64,000 nucleotides of DNA, from positions 1 to 64,000 of the forward strand of contig CAUYLG010070646.1 of the NCBI GenBank assembly GCA_963573385.1, in the 5' to 3' direction. Positions 1 to 11,152 of this stretch are shown here, one piece after another. The DNA comes from Cacajao melanocephalus (taxonomy: Eukaryota > Chordata > Mammalia > Primates > Pitheciidae). Numbering within the stretch: position 1 is the stretch's first letter; each line of letters opens with the position of its first letter. Position numbers and translations under genes: made by a program. The notes beneath the pieces are model-generated. The model saw only the letters and a list, made by a program, of their open reading frames with translations. It was not told the origin of the DNA and did not search any database.

Positions 1-140
1 GGCTTATTTTTGTATTTTTAGTAGAGACAGGGTTTCATCATGTTGGCCAGGCTGATCTCGAACTCCTGACCTCAGGTGATCCACCCGCCTTGGCCTCCCA
101 AAGTGCTGGGACTACAGGCATGAGAAACAGTGCCCAGCCA
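1..140 (-). mobile_element. Alu SINE, cut by window edge
   Basis: The sequence reads as the complement of an Alu left monomer (TTTTTGTATTTTTAGTAGAG through CCTCCCAAAGTGCTGGGA). The rest lies left of the window. It is in the same orientation as COLGALT2. Confidence 0.95.
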
Positions 141-439
141 CGGTCTCTCTTTTCAAAACTCTCCTTTATTCTACATGTCCTATTCCATTTAAAGCTCCTA
201 AAATCACCCTCAGACACTCAAGACAGATCTTGGGAGTTTTCTCTGTGCCTCCCTTTTGCTTATCCACCTACAACCAACCTTTGGCTAGGTCCTTTCAAGC
301 TTATGTGCTGAGCTTCTGTTCCTTCCTCTCCATTTTCACTGCTACTGCTCTAGCTCAGGTCCTCACCACCTTTTGCCCAGTAGCCATGAAATATCCAGTG
401 GTCTCTTCACCTCTGGCCTGAGACCAGCAGCCACTGCCC

Positions 440-660
440 ATGCATGCTCCATCTACACTCTCTTGCCACTAGAGTGACCTTTCTAAATCCAAATTCAACC
501 TGACACTTCTGTCTTAAAATCTTTTTGAGAGCTCGTATCCTTTCAGCTAAAGCCCAAACAGCTTCTTATACATTAGAGTCTCCTGATGGGGCTCTTGTCC
601 ACCCTTTAGCTTCGGTTCCTGCTGTTCTTCCCTTCCCACCTCCACTGCTCACATACACAC
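440..660 (+). repeat. L2 LINE remnant
   Basis: A degraded match to the L2 3-prime part is visible: GAGTGACCTTTCTAAATC, then a segment resembling the consensus around TGACACTTCTGTCTTAAAATC. It is weak and its borders are uncertain. Confidence 0.4.
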
Positions 661-857
661 CTATGCTCTACTGATAAATAACAGAAAATGGTCCTCACTT
701 TGGAAAGACATTTCCCACATCTTTCTCTAGGTTGGGTGGACTGGTTACTTTCTTTCTTAGCCACCATTGTACATCACACATAATAAAAAGCATAGCTACT
801 GATGACTGAGCACAGCAATTCATATATCATGCCAGACCCAGAGGCAATAACAATAGT

Positions 858-1055
858 GTTGAAGGACATGAACTTTGGAGATAGCAAGATGTGTTCAAAT
901 CCCAATCTGTCATTTGTTTAGCAGAATGATCTAGGGCAAGTTACTTAAAATAACATTTCATTTTTTTAATCTTTAATATGGGCATAATAAAACCCCTTCA
1001 TTGAGTTGTTGCAAGAATTAATGAGACAATGTACAAAAAGTGCTTAGCATTTTAT
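858..1055 (+). repeat. MIR SINE
   Basis: The MIR core is recognisable by TTCAAATCCCAATCTG, GGGCAAGTTACTTAAAATA, ATATGGGCATAATAA and GTTGTTGCAAGAATTAATGA in the expected order. Confidence 0.85.
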
Positions 1056-1129
1056 GATGCAGCAGTGGTATCTGTTAAATCATGAGCTACTATTAAGTTG
1101 AAGTCATCATGACTGTGTCTGTATTAGAC

Positions 1130-1262
1130 TTTTTACATACACCATGATGAATGTGCCCCCAAACCCTGGAAGTTTTCGTTATTTCCATTTTACAACTAAG
1201 GCTACTACTTGCTCAAAGTCATATAATTAGAAAGCAGCCAAGTTAGAGTTTAAGTCCACACC
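1130..1262 (-). repeat. MIR SINE, antisense remnant
   Basis: The segment has the antisense MIR pattern ATTTCCATTTTACAACTAAG followed by GCTCAAAGTCATATAATTAG, and is degraded. Confidence 0.55.
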
Positions 1263-1543
1263 TCAAAACACTATGATAGCACTTATCAGATCCTTTGGAA
1301 AGTATTTACTTTGTACCCAGCTCTCCTCTAGGATGGGAAGCTCCCAGAGGGCAAAGACTTTGTCATATTCATATTTCCCATAGGAAAAGTTTAGGAAAGA
1401 ATGAACAAATAAATAGCTATGTATTCAGCCAGGAGAGACTGATGGCTATGAGATGCTAATCCTGGAAGAGGAGGGAAGTGGCTGGTGTGGTCACTGTGGC
1501 AACGGAATGAGAGCCATCCCCACCCTGCTCCTGGGTCACTCAC

Positions 1544-1663
1544 TCATTGCTTCAATCTGCACATGGATGAGGTTCTCGATGTCCTCCTGCAGCGTCTGAT
1601 GGGGCTTCAGGGGGATGGGCAGGTAGCCATAGTGCTCTCTGTTGCAGAGGTACATCTGGATGC
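1544..1663 (-). CDS. COLGALT2: COLGALT2 internal exon (inferred exon 6)
   Basis: This 120-nt exon starts after a CCTCAG acceptor and ends with ATG A before GTGAGT (1543-1538). Two bases (GC) complete the Gly codon from the previous exon; 39 codons follow from IQMYLCNREHYGYLP to LIHVQIEAM, with one base left over. COLGALT1 has the related [21 protein letters not shown] and MHVQLEVM here, so the family is clear and the differences point to COLGALT2. The segment closes the N-terminal glycosyltransferase half and leads to the linker before the C-terminal GT25 domain, whose exons lie left of position 1. Reading continued past the donor meets a stop within three codons, supporting the splice choice. 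Confidence 0.96.
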
Positions 1664-3053
1664 CTGAGGATCCAAGAGAGGGACAAAGCCGACAATCAGA
1701 AAACGTTGCTGAGTGACAAGTGAGGAGAAGGAAGCTGAACTGTGTCTGATGTTGAGTTTGACACTGCAATTAAATAAGTGGTTGTTTCAGGTATGTCTAT
1801 AGACCTCAAATATGCTACTTTATTAAAAAAGAAAAACACAGCATTGGGGACTAATAAAAACACTGAGCCATTCTTTAGCCCAGAGGAAATTGATTTTTTT
1901 CTCTCTGAAGAAAAAGCAAACTCATGACCTGGAATGAACACAAAAGGCATGAGAGGATCAAAAGAAAGGCAAGGAATTCCCATTCCAGAGAGCAGAATGG
2001 AACACTGTAATCCACCTACAGGAAATAACGAGAAAATGAGGAATGAAATCCATATTTGATATGAAAGCAAACAGGAAAATTCTGTCACGCTGACAGATTA
2101 TTAAAGCTAAATCTAGGCATACATAGAACAAAAAATGAAAAAACAAAGGAAATCTAAAATTCTCCATGATTCTCCTTGGATTTATTTCTTCCCTTAGCAG
2201 GCATGGATTTGGAGTCAACCAACAGACATGAAACTTCCAAAATCAGTTCATATAGAGTCAAAAGAGTTAGCATTTCAGAATGTCCTGTTAAGAACCTGTA
2301 GTGTGACAATACCAGAAATACGTATGCAATACCCTTCTCATATTCAAATTGGTCTTCATAGCCCCATCTGATAACTTGCAGTTGTAAGGCATCTGTGTTC
2401 AACCAGAAAGCTAGAAATATAGGCATCAGGATGGTCTCATATAGATCATTGGTCAGCAATTGACACTCCTGACCAATGAAAAAATTGCTTAGTGAAAAAG
2501 ATGAGTCCGCCAAGCTCTGGTCCATGTATCCAAGCCTCTGGTTTGTTAATTGTTATAATCGTCAGTGTTTTCCTGAGAGGGAGTTATCTGCTTTGTGCAG
2601 ATGAAATTTCCGCCAGTCAGCTACATCATCTGCCAAATCAGGTGAAGCTGTCTCATGGCATTAACAGAGAGGAACGAGAAAAGAAAAGAACCTTTATTCT
2701 CTGCTTTTACTGAATCTAGCTTGAATCAAGGCTAGTCTACCAAGCACTGTTCCTTCTCTTGCCTTCACCAAGCAAACTCATCAGCTCTGCTGTTTACCCA
2801 CATGAATGCTTCTGGGGAGCCTCAAGGTCATGATGAATTCAGAAGTGGAAGGAAAAAGATATTAAAGTTGCATCTCTTCTAATTAGCCAAACCATTTTAC
2901 CATTTAACTTTCTGAGGTTTTCATAAAAAAATGGTATGATACCTATCCAAACTATCCATCAAGTGTGAGGGTACAAAGAAGGCATTTTTAGACCTGCAAG
3001 ACCATAATACATTTACTTGCCATCATACTTTCTTGGAAAGTTACTGGATGATG

Positions 3054-3109
3054 TGGGAGAAGGATGAGGAGCAAAGGAAGGAAGAGGAGGAGGAGGAAGA
3101 AGAGGAGGA
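3054..3109 (+). repeat. GGA-rich purine tract
   Basis: An almost pure purine run built from GGA, GAA and GAGG units. It is low-complexity sequence with no coding evidence. Confidence 0.85.
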
Positions 3110-3999
3110 CAATTATAACTAGTAAGAAAGATTACAAACAACATGAACAGGAGAGTCAGTGTGTAACAGAAGAAAAATAAGCCCTAGATTGATAGTTGCA
3201 GCACCACTCAGATTAGAATATATTGGAAGGCTCCGGGACAGACATCTTCACATACATGCAAAAAAGGACATCTGACAAATCTGAACATTCTGAGAGGAGT
3301 CTGAGGTAATTGGTGATTAGTTTTGGATCTTACTAGTAATAATAAAGCTAAGCAAAAAAAGGCAAATTATTAAAGGAATAGCCTCTGAAGAAAATTAAAG
3401 GCAAAAGAGAACTAATCATAGCATATAAATGACTGAACTTGGAGTTAGGCTCCCATGATTACAACAACAAGAACACTGACCATTGATTGGTTTGAAATTA
3501 CACTTGGAGAACAGGGTGATGAGAAGAGAAGAATGTGTTTGCATGCAGAGGGCAAAAGGCAGAAAGAGAGCTGACTCCTCACTGTCTATAGTGGAGAGTC
3601 AATAAATAATGCCTACGGTAAAGCCAGAAAATCAAGAAGTAGCAATATATGCATATTATTTAACATGGATGTAAATATTATATCAATATGATCGTTTAAA
3701 AGAGGTAAAAGTGGCTGCCTTCTGGAAGACACAAATGGTGCAGGGTGTGCAGGAGACCATTCATTTCTTAATAAACCATGAGTAACTATGTGAACACTTT
3801 CATCTATGTGCATAGGCAGTTTGATAAAATAAAACTTAAATGAAAATATGTTAATAATTAGATAAAGTCTATGAAAGAGTCTGCACTCTCAGTGAAAGCT
3901 GCTTCTGAGGAAAACAATTTTTCTTTTGAAAAATAAAAGTGAATTATGCTACATTTGAAGGACTTTGTTTTTCTTATAAACATATAAAACATTTTCTTA

Positions 4000-4130
4000 T
4001 ACTCACATAGTGCCTTAACATTGCAGATTGATATAATTATCCCTATCCTTGGTGACGAGAAATCAGACTCAGGCTGTCACTTGCCGAAGGTCACACAGTA
4101 AGTCATTAGTGCCAAATCTTTGTCCCTAAA
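4000..4130 (-). repeat. MIR-like SINE, antisense remnant
   Basis: Antisense MIR signals are present: CACATAGTGCCTTAACA, then ATCCCTATCCTTGG and GAAGGTCACACAGTAAGT. Confidence 0.5.
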
Positions 4131-6199
4131 GAGCCAATGCCAAGTGCTTTCTACCCACCCAGGATTTGGAAGCTCAGTTCCAAGATCATTAGTCATTAAG
4201 AGATTGCCATCCCTCCACGTGGGGACAATTTTGATCACTACCAGTGGTGTCCAGAAGGAAGATCTGTCTGCCCATTGCCCATATCAGTTGCCTCTTTTGA
4301 CTCACATCAGACATTTGGAAGACCACTGGCTGGTGCCAGGATAGTTCCTGTGGCCATAATACAGAACCCAGATCCCTGGACACAGTGGGAGGTGAACTCT
4401 TGACCCTGGCCTCATTACAGCCACAGAGACTCGCCTGTGACCATGATGCACTCTCTTCTTGGGCTACAAGGGTGGCCAGGCCCTGCTCACCAGAACACTT
4501 GGATTGCCCCTCATCACCCACACAGGGCAATGGCTAGAGCTGGGGTGAAAGATTCAGGACCAAAGTTTGCAGTTATATGATCCTGCCTGGGACGTCGATG
4601 ATACACAGCTAGGGAGCTCAGAGAGTGAGAACAAAAGAATACCAATCATCTTTCATGAAGAAAGAGGGAAAGTGCTTTGCTTTGGGACTAAGGAAGGAAG
4701 AGCCTAGAGACACCCCTCAGGCTGCCCTTGACTCCCCAGCTCATTCTTGTTTCTCTCAAAGATATTTAGAGATAAGTACAATATGACCTTAAAATTCATA
4801 GTTGTCAAGAAATACCTTTCACCTCCCCAAAATGACAGTACACCTTTCCTGCCTTGACCCCTGCGCTGTTCATGGTCTGCACCGCCAATCTGGCCCTTAG
4901 CTTTCACTGCTTCATGACTATTAGTTGTGTTTTCACACATAAAACTCTTAACGTCCAGCTAACATAGTGCCTGGCACAGAAGGAAGCACTTGAGGGTTGA
5001 TCCTTTCTCTTTCCTTTTGTATTTCTCCTCTTCCTAAATGAGTCACCGAACAACTTGGGTGTATGTACCTGCTTTCAATGTTCTAAAAAAGCCTTTGCAA
5101 AGTCTGACCAGGAACACACAAAGACCGGGTGAACCGGCCAAGCACAGGGTAGAGCTGAAAAATTCCTGCCTAGCCTGAATCACTCCTCCCGCCCAAATAT
5201 CCAGGTATTGGTTTCATACCATGTATCATAATAATTTCAAGCATGGGCTCATAATTACACTTTGTGCAGTGACTATAAAGGTGGACTTCGTTAGGCAGTG
5301 CCATTTGTGTAATTGTTAATATCTTACTTTCAGTCTCTGAAGGAAAGGGACTGGCACTTGAAGGACTCGGAAGGCCCGACTCTGCTTCCCATCCTGGAGA
5401 AGTCAGAGCAAATCACTGACCAACTGAAAGAAGCAGTTTCCATTAACACTGACACAGGAATCTTTACAAAAAAACTTCTAATCCTTATGAGGATTGCTTT
5501 TGCCTGGACACAAGGTCTATAGAATGCCTATGCCAGGCCAAAGGGTCTAAATTGCTCTAGCAGCCAGTGGGTGACATCAGCCTGATCCATTGCTACCAAA
5601 TATTCTCATTTTTAGCAAATCTGCAACTGATGAGTGGGACACCTATGGCTTTACAGACAGTCTGATGTGTGAGTTGTAGCTTGAATTTGTATTAACATTC
5701 TCATCTGCTAGCCACTTCCTCAGCCGCCTGGGATCTTTGCACCATCTTTTCCTCCCTTAGTTACACAGCCACAGTGAGCTTATTCACCATCTTCTTGGTT
5801 TGTGAACCTATTTTTTGCTAGTGGTTAAGTGACACATTTCTGGCACATTGATAATGGGACCTGAATTCTGTCAGGAAAGTCTGAATTATCCCAACAAAGC
5901 TTTGCTCTGTCAGATGCCATGTATCTTCCTGTTGAACTGCTCTTGTGAATTGTGTCCTCCTGAGGCAAGTGCAGGGTGAAATGAGAGAAACAACTTTCCT
6001 TCCTATTGACTTGTCTTTCTCAGACATCTACAGGCCCTGCCAGAAATGCTTTCCCAGTGGTTCACAAAAGACTTCAGTCTGGCTTTGCCTCTCCTTTCAC
6101 AGAGACTGAGGCTGAGACTGTTCAGTGCCTCTCTATCTGTTTTTTCCTTCTTCTAGAGGGTGAAAATTAGTGTGCATGCCCACAGAGAATAAAGATGAC

Positions 6200-6560
6200 A
6201 TTCTGAGCCTTCCCTACAGTGACTCAGTTCTGGCTAACAGGATTTGCATGGAAGTGCCGTATTCAACTTCTGGATTACATGCTTCAAGGGACCGGGAGAG
6301 TTCTCCCTGCTGTTTCTGCCTTGCTGGCTGAAATGCATCTGAGTTGGTGAGACACCTGGGACTGCACAATTAAGGGCAGTTCCTCGTGGAGAGTGAGAAG
6401 CAATACACAAGAAGCCTGGGACTCTGAACGCTTTGTGGAACAAGGCGACTGTAGCACCTCAGACATTTTTAAGAAGAAATGAACTCCTATTTTTAAAGTC
6501 TGGGGACTTTGCCAGTGTTAGGCCTCTGTGACAGTTTCCTAATAAATAAACGGACTTCTA
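6200..6560 (+). repeat. Degenerate LTR-like stretch, family uncertain
   Basis: Wording such as CAGTTCTGGCTAACAGGAT, GCCTGGGACTCTGAACGC and CCTCTGTGACAGTTTCCTAA resembles old MLT/MER-type non-coding LTR sequence. No clean edges or target-site duplication are seen, so the call is tentative. Confidence 0.35.
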
Positions 6561-6789
6561 TAATAAACAATTGCAATGCAGTAGCAACACAGAGAACCAA
6601 TCACCTTCTCATGACTCCCAATATCACCACCAGTTCCCCCATCAATGTTACTTCCCCAAAATAGAGTAAGTTCCCAGGCAGAAGCCAGTCCTGGCTCTTG
6701 GTCATTGGTGCTCCCAGGGACAGAAATATAGAGGGTGCTGGTACGGTTACTGCAGATAATTTATTGCCTCTCACTATCTGAAATGTGAG

Positions 6790-6816
6790 GGTGTGTGTGT
6801 GTATATATATATATAA
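6790..6816 (+). repeat. (TG)n(TA)n microsatellite
   Basis: About six TG units are followed by about eight TA units, less than 90 bp from the donor side of exon 5. It is likely length-variable. Confidence 0.9.
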
Positions 6817-6902
6817 TTTTTTTTAATAAGATGCACGAAACAAAGGAGCTGGTCATTTTGCTGTGTCTCCACGGGGACAGTACAACCAAAGACAACCAGT
6901 AC

Positions 6903-7107
6903 CTGCTTGCCTGCTGGAGAAGGCAAAGATGATGATGTCATCAAACGTCCAAGTGTAGTCCTGGTGTGGGGGGTAGAAAGTCAGCTTGTCTGAGGCCTCC
7001 TTCCTGAGGTCAATTAGGAAGGTGGAGTGGACCATGGGGACAGGGAAGCAGCCTGTCCTCTTCCATTCTCGAATCTGAACATAGTCTGGGGTCCTCTTAT
7101 AGAAGCC
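6903..7107 (-). CDS. COLGALT2: COLGALT2 internal exon (inferred exon 5)
   Basis: This 205-nt exon begins after the acceptor CTTTTACAG and ends GCAG before a GTACTG donor (6902-6897). It encodes 68 residues plus the first base of a Gly codon. The peptide starts [19 protein letters not shown], continues through [15 protein letters not shown] and [10 protein letters not shown], and ends [13 protein letters not shown]. The [13 protein letters not shown] and FYPPH.DYTW blocks are near-identical to COLGALT1 and are hallmarks of this family. The last acidic pair (DD) before IIIFAF is conserved and may shape the active site, which is inference. The donor GTACTG is weaker than consensus. The exon sits between the GC-AG intron 4 and intron 5. 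No frameshift or stop is seen. Confidence 0.97.
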
Positions 7108-7424
7108 CTGTAAAAGAGCAAGTAGGTGAGTTGTGTTTTCCGATCTGAAGTCTTCATCTTTTTTCAGTCATTTGCTAGACTGATTCCTTTCAAGTCATCA
7201 CCAGCTAAACAGAAGCTCCCAAACAAAGCCACCTTCACTTCTCTTGTCATGTCCTTTGAATTTCCAAGTGAGTAAAAGAAATACTGTCTACATATAAAAT
7301 AATACTAAAAGGGTCTTGCTATAAGAAATAACTTTGATTTCAGCATATATCTTGATTTAGTAATTTCACAGAAGTATATTTTATGTTGGCTTATGATTAA
7401 ATACGAAGTATGAGTATTAAGAAG

Positions 7425-7682
7425 TGGCAGAGCAGAGCAGTTAAGAGCACAGGTTCCGGTGTCAGACTCCCAGAATTCAAATCCCATCTCAGCTACTTAT
7501 TGTCTGTGGGTAAAGGTCAAGTGACTCAACCTTGCTGTGCTTATTTCCTCATCTCTAAAATAGGGATGATGGCACTATCTTCTCCATAAGGTTAGCTATA
7601 AAATTTAAGTAAGATAAAACCTGAATATTGTTGAGACTACTGCCCAGCACCAAAAATGTATCAACAAATATTGGCTCCTATT
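7425..7682 (+). repeat. MIR SINE, nearly full length
   Basis: The MIR order is clear: GCAGTTAAGAGCACAGGTTC, ATTCAAATCCCATCTC, CCTCATCTCTAAAATAGG and a tail resembling GCTCAATAAAT. Confidence 0.85.
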
Positions 7683-8234
7683 AAAATGACGTTACACTAT
7701 GGCTAATATTTGTAATTAAACGTGCATTACTTAGATATACAAATGAGGGTCTTCTTTCAATGCAGTTACTTAGTCAGTATTCTGGTGAAGCTGCAGCTGC
7801 TCCACAGTTTTTGGGGATTCAGCTTCTGAAACTTCCTTCTGCACAAGCACACAGGACAACCAATTTCCTTATTCCAAAGCTCGAATCATTTCCAGAAAAG
7901 ATGAAGACATATTTCAACAAAACATGCTTACAAAACATACTTGCAGAAGCTTTGCAAAGTATTTTGGAAAATGTTCTAGGTGATGTCAGGCTCACTGGGA
8001 TGAGCGTGAAGTTTTGCAAGGCCAGCACTCTGAAGGGCATGATACTCTGGATGCAAAAGTTCTTATCTGTTCATTAATCAGTCACATCACTTTATGGTCA
8101 CATTTCCTGTTGTAATTCAGCATTCACACATAAGGCGCTATGGCTTCATCTACTTCTCTGATATTCCCTTCAGATTCTAGAATAGCGTCCCTAGAACACT
8201 CTTCTAGGGAGGAGGATCACAAATGAGGACTTAG

Positions 8235-8400
8235 AAGACATGGGTCTTAGAGTCATGTGAACCACCTTCTAGCCATTTGACCTTGGCCCATGCTGACCCT
8301 CTTTGAGCCTGAGTTGTTTTTCTCCTGAAAAATGGGATAATAGCTACTCTGTCGATCTCATAGGGCAACAGAATGAATCACATGTGATAAGGTCAATGAA
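8235..8400 (+). repeat. MIR SINE remnant
   Basis: Matches the MIR middle: AGCCATTTGACCTTGGCC, CTTTGAGCCTGAGTTG, TGAAAAATGGGATAATAG. Confidence 0.75.
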
Positions 8401-9162
8401 CCTATTTTGGGAACTGCAATTCATTATATGAAGTATTATTACTATAATTTTTTTATTAGCCTTTAACTTAAGGATTAACATTCTCTATGATTTCTCCTAA
8501 CACTTCAGCTTACAAGCAGTCTTCCAAGGGATAAAAGGAACTTGGGTTTTTTAAAGGGCTGCCTAAGGACTCCTGTCAAATATAAAGTTCTAGCCTGCTT
8601 AGGAACAATATTCCCAGAGTGAGAAGCTTGGAAAATCCATGATGATGATGAATCACTGAATGTCCTTGGGGTGGGGGTGAGAAGGAAGGAAGCAGTGAAA
8701 ATGAGAGAGAATAAATGTGCCTTCTGCAAAGAGGCAGAGGCAATGAATGTGTTTCTTTTTCCACAGAAATTGAATCTTGTTGGTAATAATTCCTGTTCAT
8801 TGGCCAGACAACATCAAGGTCATTTTGTTTTGAATGTGTTTAAAGGCTCTGGAAACCAGGGCCTTTCTTGAACTTATGAAGTCATTGGTCCTTTCTATTT
8901 CTGCCTTAGTGGAGACTAACTGGAATGGTAGAAAGCCAAAAATAAATGGAGGAAAGTAAGAATTGTCCCTAAGTTGCTCAGAATTTAGTTTTACTGCACA
9001 AAATAAGTGAGTACATTACTCCTGTTTGCTTTTAAGCACGAAAGCAAATAAAAAGATAATATAACTTTGTAGGCTGTGACTACTAGGATGACCCACCCTT
9101 TTTGCTGCTGTCAAAGCATAACTCATTAAAAACAACCCTCAAGTGATTCTGCCATGTGAAAC

Positions 9163-9248
9163 ACTGAAAATGTATGAATTTAAACTAATATAATGTTTTT
9201 CAGATTATTAACTGAAAATGTATGAATTTAAACCAATAAAATGTTTTA
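9163..9248 (+). repeat. Tandem duplication, 48-bp unit
   Basis: ACTGAAAATGTATGAATTTA occurs at 9163 and again at 9211. The copies stay aligned for about 38 bp with very few differences, and the second is cut short. Confidence 0.9.
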
Positions 9249-9792
9249 TCCCAAGGAACTAAATGACCTTTAGAAATATGAACCTATTGCCTTCAAAAGA
9301 GACATAGAAAATAGCAAACATTGAAAATCTCTTACAAATGGAAGAAATAGTTACAACAAAAGAAGAATGCTTCATCCAGTGGTGTACTGGACCACACGTT
9401 GTTAAATTTTCAGAAATTTTGCAATCCGGTTGACATGTTGGTAGCTTGGAACCCATAAAAACAAAAATCATGTTAATCCCCACCATTCTAATAACACCTT
9501 CGGTAGCAGTTTTGTATATTTTTAATAGCTATATCATCATGTGGCTCTATTGCAGTTTACTTAACCTTTTCCCTTACCTTAACAACATTTAAGTTGTTTG
9601 CATGGTGGGAGTATTTAAAGCATAAAAATTGACAAGTGCTACCAACCAGGGTTTTTCCTACAGATAGCCAGTTATTAAACATTTATCAGCACATTACTGG
9701 CCTTATTTCTCAACTAAAACAAAACCAAATATAAAAAGGACACTCAAACTTTAGCCCTTTGGCCATGGGAATACATTGAACATACTCCCCCC

Positions 9793-10083
9793 TTTTTTGA
9801 GACCAAGGTCTCACTTAGTGCCTTAGGCTAGAGTGCAGTAGTGCGATCACAGCTCACTGCAGCCTCAGCGTCTTGGGCTCAAGCAATCCTCCCACCTCTG
9901 CCTCCAAATAGCTGGAACTATAGGTGTGCACGACACCACACCTGGCTGATTTTTTTGATTTGTTGTAGAGATGAGGTTTCGCCATGTTGCCCATGTTGGT
10001 CTCGAACTCCTGGACTCAAGTAATTGTCCCACCTCAACCTCCCAAAATGCTGGGATTACAGGCATGAGCCACCACACCTGGCC
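9793..10083 (-). mobile_element. Alu SINE, older (AluJ-like)
   Basis: A full antisense Alu with a short T-run at its left. Many substitutions (TCACTTAGTGCC, GTGCACGACACC) suggest an old subfamily. The chance ORFs here on both strands are Alu translation. Confidence 0.93.
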
Positions 10084-10339
10084 AATATGTCTTTTTTCAC
10101 TTAGCACGTTTTTATCCTAAATTGATACATATTACATTAATCAGTTGAATTTATCTCTCTGATTCATTAATTAAAGAATAAAAAACATAACCAGCCATAA
10201 GCATTCACTAAAACAGACCTCTAGACTCTGAAGATTTTACTATGCAAAAAAGAAATGATAAAAACTCAAACTTTTTTTAAACTTGAATTTTATAAAAACA
10301 ACCTACCACGGAAGTTTTCATTATTAGAATTCTTTGAAA

Positions 10340-10570
10340 ATAAATTTGGCAACATAAATCAAAGGTCATCAAAATATTTATACTCTTTGACTCAGTAATT
10401 CCACTTCTAAGAAGCTATCCTACGGATACAATCTTAAACACTGAAAAATTATATTAATCATGATGGTCACGATAGTTAAAAGCTGTGAACACTTTAAATG
10501 CTTTTCAAACCAAGATAAAGGTTAAGTAAATTGCAGTATAGCTGCTTGATGATAATATAGTTATTAAAAA
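10340..10570 (+). repeat. L1M remnant (3-prime ORF2 region)
   Basis: The old L1 pattern GACTCAGTAATTCCACTTCT, AGCTATCCTACGGATACA and later AGATAAAGGTTAAGTAAATT is visible. Confidence 0.65.
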
Positions 10571-11011
10571 TGTGCATGTTTCTACCTATGGTGTTGTCAC
10601 AGTGCTAGGAATTTAACATCTGTTTTGTTGGTATTCTTTTAAACTATTTTTAATTTCTAAGTTTTTCTATAGTGTTCTTATGTTAGTTTTGTAATGACAA
10701 GAAGAATTAATTAAAAATAGTAATCCCTGAATTGGATGGGGGAAAGCACAAATTCCAGCATGCTTTACTGGCTAATTTTAAGTTTCTAAGGCTAAGCTCT
10801 TTAGACTATTTTCTTCATAATTAATTAATACAGAAGAACCCCACTGGGTTGTGGCATTGGACCTAGATTTACTGCCCTTCCTAAAATGCTTGCTCTGGGA
10901 ACACAGTGACATGCATGTTTCAAGGGAGTGAGCAAGAGAAAGCTGAATGGGGCAACTGTTGACAGGGTGTTGCCTTGTGAAAACTAGAAGCCTTAATTCA
11001 TTAAGCAAAAG

Positions 11012-11018
11012 ACTTGCC
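11012..11018 (-). other. COLGALT2: Non-canonical GC splice donor of COLGALT2 intron 4
   Basis: On the minus strand the exon-intron border reads AAG then GCAAGT. Apart from C in place of T at intron position +2 it is a consensus donor (AAG|GYAAGT), which is typical of functional GC-AG introns that compensate through strong pairing to U1 snRNA. The partner acceptor is CTTTTACAG at 7116-7108. Confidence 0.9.
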
Positions 11019-11152
11019 TTAGGGGTGATTCCACACCAGAAATTAGAATACAGGCCCCGAGACTCCAGCATGGGGGCCACAATAGTTTTGTTTTCTGCAA
11101 TCAGTAGGTTGAGGGTCTGTGGATTAGTCAGGAAATTGTCGACATCTATGAA
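11018..11152 (-). CDS. COLGALT2: COLGALT2 internal exon with DVD motif (inferred exon 4)
   Basis: This 135-nt exon (45 codons, both ends phase 0) starts after TTCCTAG and encodes a segment from [10 protein letters not shown] to [13 protein letters not shown] matches the DXD motif that binds Mn2+ and UDP-sugar in GT-A-type glycosyltransferases; COLGALT1 has FVDADN at this place. NKT is a possible N-glycosylation sequon that COLGALT1 also has. The donor is unusual: the last codon AAG is followed by GCAAGT (11017-11012), so the intron to the next exon is GC-AG, not GT-AG. No in-frame GT donor nearby would keep the conserved K-G-F/Y junction seen in the family. The coding sequence is intact. That the motif is catalytic is inferred from the family. 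Confidence 0.96.

Larger units (their letters stand above)
1..1543 (-). other. COLGALT2: COLGALT2 intron 6 (partial)
   Basis: Beyond the donor at 1543-1538 the intron runs off the left edge. It contains a partial Alu (1-140), a weak L2 remnant (about 440-660), a sense MIR (858-1055) and an antisense MIR (about 1130-1262). The rest (141-440, 661-857, 1263-1537) shows nothing I can name. Confidence 0.8.
1664..6902 (-). other. COLGALT2: COLGALT2 intron 5
   Basis: The intron is 5.2 kb with a GTACTG donor and CAG acceptor. It holds a GGA-rich purine tract (3054-3109), an antisense MIR-like remnant (about 4000-4130), a degenerate LTR-like stretch (about 6200-6560) and a TG/TA microsatellite (6790-6816). 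The long stretches 1664-3050, 3110-4000 and 4130-6200 hold no gene or repeat I can identify, although ancient repeats may be present. Confidence 0.8.
7108..11017 (-). other. COLGALT2: COLGALT2 intron 4 (GC-AG)
   Basis: The intron is 3.9 kb with a GC donor at its 5-prime end (right side) and a CAG acceptor. It contains two sense MIRs (about 7425-7682 and 8235-8400), a 48-bp tandem duplication (9163-9248), an antisense Alu (9793-10083) and a sense L1M remnant (about 10340-10570). The stretch 8400-9160 shows nothing recognisable. Confidence 0.85.

Noticed and set aside
7440..7500. tRNA-like B-box (ATTCAAATCCCATC)
   Set aside because: It belongs to a MIR, a tRNA-derived SINE. No cloverleaf is present.
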